Source: Sorex araneus
Taxonomy: Eukaryota > Chordata > Mammalia > Eulipotyphla > Soricidae
Reading direction: 5' to 3'
Assembly: GCF_027595985.1 (NCBI RefSeq)
Contig: NC_073307.1
Location: 120,321,678-120,385,677, forward strand
DNA length: 64,000 nt
Part shown: in pieces, positions 11,500 to 22,585 of the stretch
How the letters are laid out: the number at the start of each line of letters is the position of its first letter
Position numbering within the stretch: the first letter of the stretch is position 1
Notes under the pieces: model-generated
Told to the model about the DNA's origin: nothing
Databases searched by the model: none
What the model saw: the letters and a program-made list of their open reading frames with translations, nothing else
Translations under genes and position numbers: made by a program

Positions 11500-11722
11500 A
11501 CTTGCATCACTTGTCACCCCGTTGCTCATCGATTTGCTCAAGTGGGTGCCAGTAACATCTCCATTCATCCCTGTGGCGTGCTAGTGTAGCCCATTGGCAT
11601 CTGCTCCCTTCAGGAACACCAAGAGCCCTGAAACCCTTGGTTCAGGGTCTTAACGGAAAAAGTCTGACAGTAACAGTAACAGTAACTGTAACAGTAACAG
11701 TCACAGTAACAGTAACAATTCA
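11500..11722 (-). mobile_element. SOR-like SINE variant 3' module with (CAGTAA)n
   Basis: GTTGCTCATCGATTTGCTCA present; a (CAGTAA)n hexamer run lies at 11668-11716. Confidence 0.6.
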
Positions 11723-12124
11723 TTTTCATATACAGGGACACTAAGGTCTAGAGAAATTAAAAGTACCTGATTTACTCACCCTGTTTGAGAACTCACCCTA
11801 GGTGAGATTAGAGGATTTGGCTGGAAAACTGCCAAGTCAGTACATAACCGGTGATTTCCATTTTACTGATGAGAAAAATGAGCGCCCTACCTGCTGTACT
11901 ATCCAGTCCTTCTCATAGTATTTTTTAAGTCTCCAGAGATGGATTTATGTTTTCAGTTATATAACTACAAAGTCACATGTAAATGATACTAAGTATCTTT
12001 CATCTAACTCTCAGCATTCTTTCTAGCGAGGCAGTTTGTAGGGGTGAGTGTAATAATATAGGACAAAGGCCTGGGTATAGCATTTATAGTCTCCCATTCT
12101 GATTACTGTATTTTAATGCACAAT

Positions 12125-12250
12125 CATTGTGGCTTTTGGGTCACAGATGGCACTGATCCCAGCTTGGTGCATGGGGTGTCGGTGTGGTGCTAGGGATCAA
12201 ACTGAGGCCTCCTCTATGCAAACAATGTACCACAGTTATCTCTCTCAGAG
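12125..12250 (-). mobile_element. SOR-like SINE, degenerate
   Basis: GGTGTGGTGCTAGGGATCAA only. Confidence 0.4.
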
Positions 12251-12333
12251 AGATAAGAACTGTCTCTCTGGCCTTGTGAAAGCTTTTTTCTTTTTCTTTT
12301 TAAGTGCTGATCCCCAGCAAAATTCCCAGGTAT

Positions 12334-12386
<53 letters not shown>
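12334..12386. repeat. (GT)n microsatellite
   Basis: GT run with one AT step, at the 3' end of a minus-strand SINE. Confidence 0.9.
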
Positions 12387-12388
<2 letters not shown>

Positions 12389-12540
12389 TTGGGTTACACT
12401 TGGCAGTGCTCAGGACTTACTCTGTTCCCAGTGATCTCTCCTGTGAGGATCAGGGGACTGTGTAGGATGTTGGAGATCGAGCTTGGGCTGGCTATGTGCA
12501 AGACAAGCGCCCTACCGGCTGTACTATCTCTCCAGTCCTT
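12387..12540 (-). mobile_element. SOR-like SINE, old copy
   Basis: TTACACTTGGCAGTGCTCAG through GTACTATCTCTCCAGTCC. Confidence 0.75.
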
Positions 12541-12554
12541 CCCATAGTATTTTT

Positions 12555-12640
12555 TAAAAACTTTTAAATTGAATCACTGTGAGATAAACCATTACAAAAA
12601 TTTTCATGATTGGATTTCAGTCATACAGTATTCCAATGCA
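12555..12640 (-). mobile_element. L1 3' end fragment
   Basis: Reverse complement reads GTATGACTGAAATCCAATCA…TCTCACAGTGATTCAATTTA, the same 3' end type as the element at 8897-9297; only about 85 bp remain. Confidence 0.6.
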
Positions 12641-13227
12641 TAGTATTTTTAAAGGACACGGAGCAAATGCTCTTAGAAGTTATGTGGCATCATAAAACTT
12701 CTAGGGCAGTCAAAGAAATCCTGGGGGGAAAGATGGGAACCATTGCCTTCTTAGACTTTTAAATATACCCTAAAGCTGTCATAACCAAAACTGTAGGGTA
12801 CCGTCACAAAGACAGACTTTGGGGTCAAATTGAGAGCCCAAAGGTATGGACAGCTAATTTATGACAAATGGGTTAAGAACATGAAATGGAGCAAGGAGAG
12901 CTTTTTCACAAAATGTTGCTGGGGAAACTGGACAGCTACATACAAAAAAATTGCAACTAGATTCCTATATCAGTAATTTTGAATTACTGCATAAAAGTTA
13001 ATTCAAAATGAAATAAAAATCTTGATATAATTCTGTAGAACACACTGAGGGAAACATAGGCAGGACTCTCTAAAGAAGGAGTCTTTAATGATATGCTCTC
13101 TTTGACAAAGAAAGCAAGAGCAGAAATAAATCAAGCTATGCCAAGCCAAAAAGCTTTTGTACTGTGAGAGAAATGAAACCTACAAAGAAACCCTTTTGAT
13201 TGGGAGACAATATTCATACATCATACA

Positions 13228-13470
13228 TTATGTATGAGCACACTTTCTTCCAAATGTATCTATGTACTTTTAGTTTGTATAATAGCACTAACTTCACTTA
13301 GATGGTATGTTTTGTAGCTATCTACCCTCTATAAGAGTATATCTTATGCCAATTTGTTATTTGTGATGAGTTCTTTGTGTATTATAGCACTCCCAGAATT
13401 GTAAGAAGTATATGTCTGAAGGCAATTTGATACCTGTCATGGCTCTATGGGCCACATATGTACCTGTTCT
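13228..13470 (+). mobile_element. 243-bp insert in L1M with 11-bp target duplication
   Basis: TACATCATACA occurs on both sides (13217-13227, 13471-13481) and the L1M sequence resumes cleanly after it. The insert has no A-tail or obvious inverted ends. A longer related copy lies at 14467-14725. Confidence 0.7.
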
Positions 13471-13569
13471 TACATCATACAAGGGCTAACATCCAAGATA
13501 AAGAAAGCAATCTCAAAACTTAACAACAACCAAGAACAAAACAAGCGGCCCCATTAAGTAATGGGAAGA

Positions 13570-13752
13570 GTGTTGGAGAGAGGGTACTGGAGGCAAGGTA
13601 TTTGTTTGGTGTATGGCTGCATCAGACACAATCCTGGTTTAGGGTCTGGCATCACATATGGTTCCCTGAATATTGCCAGGGGTCACTCCTGAGCACAGAG
13701 ACAGGAATACACCTAAAGCACTGCTGGATGTGGTACTAAAACCAAAAGGGAA
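13570..13752 (+). mobile_element. SOR-like SINE, old copy inside L1M
   Basis: CATCACATATGGTTCCCTGA and CACTGCTGGATGTGG. Confidence 0.75.
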
Positions 13753-13894
13753 AAAAATGTCTAGAAATAATTAGGTGCTGGTGGGGATGTAGTGAAAATA
13801 AACTCTCATTCACTGATGATGAGACTGTTCATCCCTGTTGAAAAACAGTTCATCCCTGTTGGAAAAACAGTTGGGAAAAAAATTAACTTGCATA

Positions 13895-14055
13895 TGCCGG
13901 AGAGATAGAACAGTGGATAGAGCATTTGCCTTGCACACAGCTGACCCAAGTTCAACCCCAGGATTCCATATATTCCCATGATCACTGCCAGTGTGTAGAG
14001 CCAGGAATAACATCTGATCTGAGCATTGCCAAGTGTATCCCCTGCCCACTTTTTA
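13895..14055 (+). mobile_element. SOR-like SINE, old copy inside L1M
   Basis: GCCGGAGAGATAGAACAGTG and CCTTGCACACAGCTGACCC. Confidence 0.75.
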
Positions 14056-14231
14056 AACAGATCTTTCTTATGACCCTGAGATTCCACGCCTGGTCATCTA
14101 TTCCCCTCAAACACAAAAAAGTATTAACTCAAAATGACACCAACACACATATGTTCATGGCAGAAGTATTTATAATAGCCAATGTCTGAAAACAACCCTA
14201 GGGCTCAATAATAGATGAGTTAATATTAAAA

Positions 14232-14310
14232 TTGCAGTACAGGGGCTAGGGAGATAGTAGAGGGGATAAGTGCTTGCCTTGCATATTCTGACTCCTACTA
14301 CACTTGGATG
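14232..14310 (+). mobile_element. SOR-like SINE, 5' fragment
   Basis: GGGGCTAGGGAGATAGTAGA then TGCTTGCCTTGCATA. Confidence 0.6.
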
Positions 14311-14329
14311 GGTTGGGGAGGAAACTTAG

Positions 14330-14425
14330 AGATTATCCACTCATTTTAATATAGAAGGAAATCAAAGTCAGAGGATGTGATTCATCCAATGGCATGGTTA
14401 TGGCAAAACTAGGACTAGATCCCAG
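14330..14425 (-). mobile_element. MIR
   Basis: ATCCACTCATTTTAATATAG AAGGAAATCAAAGTCAGAGG and GACTAGATCCCAGC match the MIR 5' half in antisense. Confidence 0.55.
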
Positions 14426-14466
14426 CCCATATATTTACTTACTTGCCTATCAAAGTATTTCCCATG

Positions 14467-14725
14467 ATGTTGAGCACACTTGCTTCCAAATGTACCTGTT
14501 ACCTATGTACTTTTAGTTTGTATAGTAGCACTAAATTCACTTAGACAGTATGCTTTGTAGCTATCTACACTATTTTGGGTCCCTCTATAAGAGCATAATA
14601 TTATGCCAGTTTGTTATTTGTGGTGAGTTCTGTGTGTGTTATACCACTCCCAGAATTGTAAGAAGTATGTGTCTGAGGGCAGTTTGATATTTGTTATGGC
14701 TTTATGGGCCACATTTGTACCTGTT
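14467..14725 (+). repeat. Second copy of the 13228-13470 sequence
   Basis: Shares TATGTACTTTTAGTTTGTAT, CTCCCAGAATTGTAAGAAGT and GGGCCACAT with the insert in the same order, with two extra short segments of about 10 bp each. No protein sense seen. Confidence 0.8.
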
Positions 14726-14734
14726 TTCTTTTTC

Positions 14735-14887
14735 TTTTTTACCATTTATTTGTTTTTTGGTTTTGTGCCACATTTGGCTCACAGGCTTACTCTTGGGTCT
14801 GGTGGTGCCCGGGGAACATCTGAGAGATGGGGGATCAGAGTCCATCTCCAGCATGCAAGGCTCATAGCACTATTTCCTTAGCCCCGA
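14735..14887 (-). mobile_element. SOR-like SINE, degenerate
   Basis: GTGCCACATTTGGCTCACAG…CAGCATGCAAGGCTCATAGC. Confidence 0.55.
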
Positions 14888-14929
14888 TTTTTTGCTACAG
14901 TGTCAACCTGCGAATATTGAAGTTTTTCT

Positions 14930-15095
14930 TCGTGTATTTGTCTTTTGGGCTACACCCAGAAGTGCTCAAGGATTATTACTCTTGGCTCTGTATTCAGGGA
15001 TCACTCCTGGTGGGCTTGGGAAAAGGAGGTAGGGGGAGCATATGGGGTGCCAAGGATAGAAGCCAGATTCACCACGTGTAAGGAAAGCATCCTGA
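14930..15095 (-). mobile_element. SOR-like SINE, degenerate
   Basis: GGGCTACACCCAGAAGTGCT and GGAGCATATGGGGTGCC. Confidence 0.6.
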
Positions 15096-15140
15096 CTACT
15101 GTATGTTCTCTGTTCTAGGCTCTCACCGCTACAGTCATTG

Positions 15141-15189
15141 GTGTGTGTGTGTGTGTGTGTGTGTGTGTTGTGTGTGTGTGTGTGTGTGT
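15141..15189. repeat. (GT)n microsatellite
   Basis: GT run broken once by TTG, about 300 bp before the TMEM86A CpG island. Confidence 0.9.
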
Positions 15190-15479
15190 TTAATCTATGG
15201 ATTCATTTGGTACCTAAGGGCAATAGTGATTCTGCAAGTGTTTGTGTCTGTTAGGATGATGGGCTCATGGAATATCTGTACCTCATAGTTATGTCTCTTT
15301 ACGTGTTGTAAATTGTGCACTCTACTATCCGGTGTCCATTTGGATGTGTTTGGACACAGAGAAAGTTGTAGGTCCAGTACCGGTGACATCTGGTCTGAGG
15401 ATGAGGGGAATCCGCCTTTGCCTTCTGTTCCTGGGCTGTGAGAAAATGTTGAGTAGCCGTGTGTACACGATAGGAATGT

Positions 15480-16330
15480 ACTTGTTTCTCAGCCAAGCCG
15501 GATCCTCACCCAGGGACAGGGGTCACGGTCACGTTCTGGGATGCCCCGGCTCAACGTCCCGAAGTAGGGGGGGGGGGAACGTGGCCTCAAGGCCCCGCCC
15601 CTGCCGAGGCCCCGCCCCGGGGTGAAGCCGCTGGGCTCCCCGCCGCCGCCGGAGGGGCCTGGTGGGCGTGTCCGCCCCGGCCCCGCCCCCTCCTCCTCGG
15701 ATGCGGCCCGCCCATTGGCCGAGCCCCCGGTGACGTCTCGGGGCTCGCAGCTAGAACCCCGAGAGCCGGGCGGCGCGCGGGAGGGATCGCCTGTCAGGCC
15801 GAGCTCGCTTTGTTCCGCCGTCTCCGGCGCCCCTGGCCCCCGCGCGCGTCCTGGCCGCTGCAGCCCGCGGCGGGGGTGCTGGCCGCCGCCGCCGCCGCCA
15901 TGGTGTCCCCGGTCACTGTGGTGAGTGCGCGCGCGAGCCAACCACTGTCCGGCGCGGGCGGACCCCACCGGCCTGGACAACACTGGGTCCGGGCAGGCCA
16001 AGCCGCCGCGGGGCGCGAGGAAGGGCCCCGGGGGGCCGGGGCGGAGGTGGGCACTGTCCAGGCGGAGCCGGGGGGAGCCCCTGCTTCCCGGGAGCCGCTG
16101 GACTGGACTCCTCCTCCTCGTCCTCCTCCTCCTCCTCGTCCTCGTCCTCGTCCTCCTCTCCGCCGCGCCCCCCGCCCGCCCGCCGAGGGAGGAAAACAGT
16201 GGACACGTGACTCGGAAGCGTGACTTTGTTGATCTCTGTCTGGCGCTGCTCGGCGGGGTCGCGGCCAGCCCGGGGGTCCGCGGAGCTGGCCACGCTGGGG
16301 AGAGGGATCTCCTAGGACCGAATTCGCTTG
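15480..16330 (+). promoter_or_regulatory. TMEM86A: CpG island and promoter of TMEM86A
   Basis: Sharp switch from AT-rich repeat DNA to dense CG dinucleotides. Visible sites include an inverted CCAAT box (CCCATTGGCC, about 15710), a CRE-like TGACGTCT near 15731 and several GC boxes (CCCCGCCCC). There is no TATA box, so a dispersed housekeeping-type start somewhere in 15750-15850 is likely. The island runs into intron 1, where a (CTCCTCGTC)-type tract lies at 16110-16160. Confidence 0.8.
15900..15920 (+). CDS. TMEM86A: TMEM86A coding exon 1
   Basis: Encodes MVSPVTV, followed directly by the donor GTGAGTGCGC. Only seven codons lie in this exon; the 5' UTR lies upstream within the CpG island. 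Confidence 0.93.
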
Positions 16331-16445
16331 CTCCTGAACCAGTCTGGGCGACGGCGGGAGGTGGTGGTGGTGGTGGTGGTGGTGGGGTGTGTTTGTGTGT
16401 ATGTGTGTGTGTGTGTGTTGGGGGCGGGGGTAACTGAGTTAAGGA

Positions 16446-16488
<43 letters not shown>

Positions 16489-18415
16489 AGGGGGTCCGGT
16501 GCTGGAGGAAGAGGGGCTGGCTCTACCCCCACCCTGGTCTCTTGGACATCTTTTTCCGTTTTGGACTTTTCTCAACTCTTGACCACCGTCTTTCCCCCGC
16601 CCGCCCTTCTTCCAGTGCTGGATTCTCTGCCCACGGTCCAGAGTCTCCCCCACTTAACGAACGCTCTCGGTTTTTCTCTCTAGGAAAGGGCGAGGGGCTA
16701 TGGGGCGAAGTTTGCCTCCAGGGGCTGACAGGTGGGGCGGAGATCTTCAGGACGATGGATCTGTGCCTCTCGGCCAGTGCCCTCCGCTGCCCTTGCCGCT
16801 CCCTCTGACCCCTGGGGCTGGGCATCTTCTTTATTTTCTCTCACCCGGGGGCAGTGCCAGAGTAGGCTTGGACCCAGAATCCACCCCGTATGCCTCTCCC
16901 CTGTCCCTTACTCCCAGTCTGATCTGTTTCCAGGTAATAATTGGTCTGGGAGATGGCGCTCTCTCCCGAGATTTAGGTTGGACAGTTCACCCCAGTCTGA
17001 GGCTCTTTGATCTGAGTGTGGGTTTACAAGGTACCTCCACATCACCCTCAGAGACCCTGGGCCAGAAGGTCAAGGCCAGGATCCGCAGGGAATTACAAAG
17101 GCAGGATGTTGGCTTAGGACAGCAGCCCCCTCCCCGAGCTTGGCACGTGCCTGCAGTGTTCTGGGACACACACCCTCTTTCTTTAGCTGCCCTTCCTCCC
17201 CCTAATCCGCCTGAGACCAAGTCAGCTGCTCCAGCTTCCCTTTTCTCTGTTCCCCTTCTCCAGGCTGGCTGCAGAACAGAAGTTGGAAAGAGTCCCTTCC
17301 CCCCTCCCTGCCTCTTTCAGATGTGCCTTGAGTTACTCATTCTCTGAGGAAGGCAGTTGACCAACGCCTGTCCAGTCCTCCCGTCCACTCCACTCTCCAG
17401 CCCTGAAATCTGTGGGACTTTCAGGGCTAGTTTTCTCACTCCAGCTCGTGACCCCTTATCTCCTTGCCTTGCCTTTGACACGCGCCCCGCCCGCCCCTCC
17501 CCCCATCACCCCATGCTTTAGAGTGGAGGCCACATTAAATGATTGAGAATGATTGAGGGTTGAGGCGTTGGCAGTGCTCAGCCACGCTTGTTTGTGGCAC
17601 TCACCTGGCGTTGCCAGGGTGGTAATCTTGTGTCCAGACCCCATTGATGAGTTTCCCAGTTCTGCTGTCACGGAGTCACTGTGGTTTCCAGCAAGCTGGG
17701 GTGATGCTGGCAGTGAAGGACTAAGTACACTTGTCTCGGTGGCAAGGCGGGAGAAGCTGGGGACCGGAATGAAGAAGCACTGGGCTGCCCGAGGGGACAC
17801 TAACCCCAGTTCCCTTCTCTGTCTAGGAGTGTTCATTAGGTCATGCCTCGGGGCTAGGAGCTGCAGAACTGGCGACACCCTGGTCCTGTCAAGTCTTTTA
17901 TGCCTGGGGATGATGGCAGGGCTTGTCTGCACAGATGCCAGCTGGGGCAGGCCGGCTTCTCTGTTGTCAGTCTCTGCCTGGGGAAAGGGGCCTCTGTCTG
18001 GGGTGGAGGTGTGCCCTGCGGACGCCGGTGCTGCCATGCTGAGTGCTGTTCTTGTTCTGTATCCTCCAGGTGAAGAGTGAGGGACCCAAGCTAGTGCCCT
18101 TCCTCAAGGCCACCTGCGTGTATTTTGTGCTCTGGCTGCCCTCATCCAGCCCGTCGTGGGTCAGCGCCCTCATCAAGTGCCTGCCCATCTTCTGCCTCTG
18201 GCTCTTCCTTCTGGCCCATGGCCTAGGATTTCTGCTGACCCACCCCAGTGCCACCCGCATCCTCGTGGGGCTTGTCTTCTCTGCCGTGGGCGATGCTTTC
18301 CTCATCTGGCAGGACCAGGGCTACTTTGTGCACGGTTAGTGGCTGTAGTAGCTACCTGGGAAGGTTCCTGGGCATGGGGGGAGGGGATGGGGGCGGGTGC
18401 ATGGATTTGGGAAAA

Positions 18416-18460
<45 letters not shown>

Positions 18461-19454
18461 CAGCTTCCCTCTGATTGTGAGCTTTGATTTTTTTTCTACC
18501 AAAAAAAAATTTTTTTTTTGAGGGGTGGACTTGCAAGCAGTGCTCAGGAGGCCCTGGGGCCTGACAGGATTCTCAGCCAAGCAGGCCACTGGCTCAGTGC
18601 CTGAGGGTGCAATGCTGCTCGGGCCCTATGATGCGGGGATGCCTGAGCCACCCCACCCCAGCAGTGGTGGGGACCTCTTGGCTGTACCTGCTGATGATTG
18701 GGGGACCGTGTGGTGCCAGCACGTGGCAGGTGTCTGGGCCTTGGGAGATAGCACAGAAAACTTTTGAACCAGAGTATGCTGAATCTGTGGGTTTCTGAGG
18801 CCAAAGTCTGTGGGACCCCTGTTGGAGGTTGACCTCGAGTTATTTCCTGCAGTTACTGAGGGGAATCCATGAGGGGGTGTGTCTTCACCTCCATGGGATT
18901 CTTCCCACTCCTGCACTCCCCAAAGAGAACCTCTGAGTGCTCCCAAACACTCAAATCCCCACCCCACCCCCGCCCCGAATCTGCCTTCAGCCATCCCTTC
19001 ATCTTCTCTCATCCCAGGTCTGCTGATGTTTGCTGTGACCCATGTGTTCTACGCCTCAGCCTTTGGCATGCGGCCCTTGGCCCTTCGGACAGGGCTGGTG
19101 ATGGCCGTACTGTCGTGCCTGTGCTATGGTATCCTCTACCCAGGCCTCTCAGGTGCCTTCACCTACCTGGTGGGGATCTACGTGGTCATTATCAGCTTCA
19201 TGGGCTGGCGGGCTGTGGCGGGGCTGAGGCTGGTCGGAGCAGCCTGGCGCTGGACTGAGCTGGCGGCAGGCACTGGGGCGCTGCTCTTCATCATCTCGGA
19301 CCTGACCATCGCCCTCAACAAGTTCTGCTTCCCTGTCCCCTACTCGCGGGCACTCATCATGTCCACTTACTACGCCGCCCAGATGCTCATCGCCCTGTCA
19401 GCTGTTGAGAACCGGGAGCCGGTCGACGACTGCAGACTGAGCAAGGCCGACTGA
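15900..19454 (+). CDS. TMEM86A: TMEM86A, lysoplasmalogenase-like membrane protein (3 coding exons)
   Basis: Joining 15900-15920, 18070-18334 and 19018-19454 gives 240 codons, the length of mammalian TMEM86A, opening with MVSPVTVVKSEGPKLVPF. The family (YhhN/TMEM86) consists of polytopic membrane proteins. TMEM86B cleaves the vinyl-ether bond of lysoplasmalogens, and TMEM86A is credited with the same reaction. Nearly the whole chain is hydrophobic, consistent with about eight membrane helices. Two conserved acidic residues expected for catalysis are present: Asp82 in SAVGDAFLIW and Asp190 in IISDLTIALN. The start lies in a Kozak-like GCCGCCGCCATGG at the 3' edge of exon 1. All introns are GT-AG, and no stop or frameshift was seen. 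The neighbour on the 3' side is the IGSF22 position, as in human. TMEM86B is excluded by the near-identity to TMEM86A and by synteny. Confidence 0.96.
15921..18069 (+). other. TMEM86A intron 1
   Basis: GC-rich at its 5' end (CpG island), with (GGT)n at 16361-16384 and (GT)n at 16386-16415 and 16449-16488. The rest looks unique; no SINE was seen in 16500-18060, unusual for this window. Confidence 0.7.
16361..16488. repeat. (GGT)n and two (GT)n tracts in TMEM86A intron 1
   Basis: GGT at 16361-16384, GT at 16386-16415, spacer, GT at 16449-16488. Confidence 0.9.
18070..18334 (+). CDS. TMEM86A: TMEM86A coding exon 2
   Basis: Acceptor ATCCTCCAG, donor CACG|GTTAGT. Encodes residues 8-95 and the first base of Gly96. 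It carries the first three or so membrane segments and Asp82 in the GDAF motif. Confidence 0.95.
18419..18459. repeat. (GT)n microsatellite in TMEM86A intron 2
   Basis: About 20 GT units, 85 bp downstream of exon 2. Confidence 0.9.
19018..19454 (+). CDS. TMEM86A: TMEM86A coding exon 3 with stop
   Basis: Acceptor CTCTCATCCCAG; TGA stop at 19452-19454. Encodes the rest of the membrane domain, including Asp190 and the conserved ALNKFCFPVPYSRALIMSTY stretch, then a short polar tail ending SKAD. Confidence 0.95.
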
Positions 19455-20032
19455 GGGGCCAGAGCATGGTCCTTCCTCTCAGCAGCCAGGGCGGAGGCCC
19501 AGAACCGTGGACCCTGCAGGACCCGGATCAGGATGGTTGTAGTATTATCCTGGAGCAGCAGGTACTGCCTGGGACATGGACACGACTGAGGGGGTCAGCA
19601 GTGGGACAAGGCGCTCGCCAGCGACTCTAGCTCAGGCCATGAGCTAGAGCTGAGAGCTCGAATGAGCTAGACCAAGGCTCCTTGCGGGAGCCGGCAGTAG
19701 ACGTTTCCCTGCCTCAGCCCCACTGGGACTGTCCCTAGACCCTCGAGGGGTGATGGTGCTTAGCTTTGTAACTCTCCTGCTCCCTGAATTCTACCAGATA
19801 GAAGAGTTTGACTTACCTACTCCCACTTATTCTGACCTGTGCAGTGTTGAGGGAAGACAGGAGAAGTCGATATTGAGATGTCCCAGGGCTGGAAGCCCTT
19901 TCATGCGCCCGTAGTTGGGAAGGTCGAGAAGCGGGGCTTTTCCCTTTCCATCATCAATCCTTGTTACTTGAACAATCTCGATTTTGAAGTGTTGGGTGGG
20001 AAGGTATCTGTCCAGGGAGTTGATTTTGTTTT

Positions 20033-20226
20033 TTGTTTTTTTTTTTGTTTTTAATTTGTTTGGTTTGGGTGCCACACCTGGCGATACTCAAGGGTAACTC
20101 CTGGCTCTGCACTCAGAAATCATTCCTGGCAGTGCTCGGGAGACCATTTGGGGTGCCAGGGATCAAATCCCGGTTGGCTGCTTGCAAGGCAAGTGCCCCA
20201 CTCGCTGTACTATCTCTCCAACCCCA
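20033..20226 (-). mobile_element. SOR-like SINE in TMEM86A 3' UTR
   Basis: Full length, moderately diverged: CACACCTGGCGATACTCAAG through TGTACTATCTCTCCAACCCC. Confidence 0.9.
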
Positions 20227-20701
20227 AGGGGAGGGCATTTCTTTGACCTGAGAGCTTGGGGTATCCAGGATTCAACTTGGTCCCATCTCAAAGGCCAGAG
20301 CTCAGGCCCCATACCACCATCCTTAGACCCTGTCGCCCAGGGCTAGGGCGAACTATGCCAAAGGAAGGGGCCACCTATGTGTGTGTCTGATTGTGAGTCT
20401 GTGCGTGTATAGTCTGCCTCAGTTTATCTTTGTGTGTTTGCCATAAGTATCTGTTCTGATGTCTGTTGAGGTCTTATGGGGAGAGGGCTCGGGGAGCTGC
20501 TGAATGGGGTGCTGAGCCTGGCTCAGCTCGCTGGGACCCACCCTGCCCCCACACTCAGTGCTTTCCTTCCTGCCACCTCCTGCGCTGGGAGCGAGGGGGG
20601 GGCGGCAACGACACTCCAGGGTCATAAGACCCAAGGCACTTTCAATGCAAGGGGAACAAGGAGGGGACAACTCCATCCTCTACTGTTTTCGAGAAGAAAG
20701 A

Positions 20702-20707
20702 AATAAA
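20702..20707 (+). terminator. TMEM86A: Poly(A) signal of TMEM86A
   Basis: AATAAA within AAGAAATAAAAACCC, about 1.25 kb after the stop codon and followed by GT-rich sequence. Confidence 0.6.
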
Positions 20708-21504
20708 AACCCAAGGGCCATTGGCTGCCCTACTTGTCTGCCTGTGTAGCACGTGCCTGTCCGGGAGAGGAAGGATGGGGGCCTGGTGCCAGGGGCTCTG
20801 GATGTCCTCACAGTCTGGGTCACAGTCCTGGCCAGGGCAGCTTGGCGCCAGGCTGGCTCCCTGGCTCTGGTGCTGGTTGGTCACGTGGGTGGGCAAGTCA
20901 GGGGAGATGATGGGAGGGTGATGTGCAGGTTTGTCCTCGACACGGTCCCTGTGCACAGGAGCCTGGTGGCATTGTCGTCGTGTTCTCTGCTGCAGCCATC
21001 ACCTCCCCACCCTACCCCGCAACGATCCAGATTCCCTTTAGGCATCTCCTTTCTCCTGGGATTCCAGGACTTGGAGGATTGGCCAATTCATGCTTTAGGA
21101 TCATGTATTGGATTCATACTGGCGGGATCATGCACAGCTGACTCCAGGAACGTTTGCATCCAACCCAGAAGCATAAAATGGAATGGGTGGTGGTAAATCT
21201 GCTTTTAGTTGAGTTATGTAGAGGGGAGGATATGATGGGGGAGACTCAGGTCTCACGTGGGTGTTGGGCGAATTCGTGCTTTTCATCCAAATGAAGGTTC
21301 TCAAAGATCCCTGGTGAGAGAAGCAAACAAAGAAGTTGAGGAGGGAAGCTCAGGGACCCACTTTTCTTGTTCTAAGTATGACAGCAAAAGCTTTTTCTTC
21401 ATCAAGGTTGGGGATTTGGCTTATTGGTAGAGCTATATACCTAGGCCTGGGTTCAATCCCAACTACCTCAAAACAAACAGACCCACTAAAAACTTTAAAA
21501 TGTT

Positions 21505-21660
21505 GGGGCTGGAGAGAGTCCAGATGGCCAGAACCTGTCCCTTGCGTGCTAGAGGCCCAGGTTCTCTCCTCAGCTGCACTCAGGGCACAACCCCTGAGCA
21601 CTGTACCAGGAGCAGTCCTGCCAAACCCCACCAGCACCGCTGAATGTGGCTCAAACCCTT
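21505..21660 (+). mobile_element. SOR-like SINE, old copy
   Basis: TTGGGGCTGGAGAGAGTCCA and CAGGAGCAGTCCTG. Confidence 0.65.
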
Positions 21661-22474
21661 TCTCACCTTCACCACCCACCCCCCAAAATCCCTAAAACCA
21701 TGAACCCAAAGTTTGAGACCCACCCAGTAAGGGAGCACTTTAGATGCTGTCACTTTCAGACCCTGAGAACTCTGGCCACTCAAGACGTGAAGGTCTGAAG
21801 GCAGAGCTCTGGCATGAACAAGGATGGGAGTGGGCTGGGAAAGAGGAGGGCACGCAAGGCTCTGGGAAGAGGGGGCTGTGCAGCATCACGGACGCAGAGG
21901 AAGAGAAGGTAAGTCACGGCCTCCAGAGAAGGGGGCTGGCAACTGCCCATGGAAATGGGCTAGGACCAGGCTCTCGGGACTCCTGAGTCTTTTCCCACTC
22001 AACCCCACAGCTGTCTCCTTGGTCCCCGCTGCACCAACCCCTGGGGACAGGCCAGGGTGCACGTCTCAGCTCATCACCTGATCCCGCCATTGACCATTTT
22101 TACTGGTGATATCAGAAATGAAACAAGGCTTCCTGGCTGGGGCCCATTTTGTGGACAGGTCACGGAACCCCACAGTCCTGCCTCCTCCTGGTGTCCAGGC
22201 CGGCGCTCACGTAAGGTACTTTGATGCCTTCTGCGAATTTTCCATGACAGGTGCGCATATTACTGTGTCATCTTGAAAAGACGAAACGAGTCTTTGTTCG
22301 TGTGGGTGGCTCTAGAGGGCAGGGAAAACTAGTTAGTGAGCTGGGCTTGGAGTTACTACCCAGGAACCAGGGGCTGAAACCTGCCCATTGCCCTCAGTGT
22401 TCCCTGGGAGTGGAAGCAGCCCCAGATTCTCCAGGTCAGCTGAGCGTCGGGGGCCAGGAGCTGCCATTTATTCA

Positions 22475-22585
22475 ACCCCGAGAATTTGCCAGGCATTGTG
22501 CCAGGCACCGCCATGCACCCTCACTTTAAGCCTCAAGAAGCTGAGAGAAAAGGCTTCAGCAGGACTTGCCAAGGTCACATGGCTG
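22475..22585 (+). mobile_element. L2/MIR-type fragment
   Basis: GCCAGGCATTGTGCCAGGCA then AAGCCTCAAGAAGCTGAGAG. Confidence 0.4.

Larger units (their letters stand above)
12690..14232 (+). mobile_element. Ancient L1M fragment, interrupted
   Basis: Matches the mammalian L1 ORF2 3' region by eye (AAACTGTAGGGTACCGTCAC AAAGACAG, then GGGGAAACTGGACAGCTACA) through the 3' part (TTCATGGCAGAAGTATTTAT AATAGCC). Many stops. Split by an insert at 13228-13470 and by SINEs at 13570-13750 and 13895-14055. Confidence 0.75.
19455..20727 (+). other. TMEM86A: TMEM86A 3' UTR
   Basis: Runs from the TGA to an AATAAA at about 20702-20707, the first good poly(A) signal downstream. A SINE in antisense orientation (20033-20226) sits inside it. 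Length was inferred from the signal only. Confidence 0.65.

Noticed and set aside
11668-11716. CRISPR-like short repeats
   Set aside because: A simple (CAGTAA)n hexamer run at a SINE end, without spacers; the genome is mammalian.
12690-14232. Possible active L1 coding region
   Set aside because: Many stops, two SINEs and another insert interrupt it; it matches old L1M families.
15489-16532. 347-codon minus-strand open frame across the TMEM86A CpG island
   Set aside because: GC-rich DNA has few stop codons. The reading is low-complexity Pro/Arg/Ala with His-Thr repeats from (GT)n, and it opposes a real promoter.
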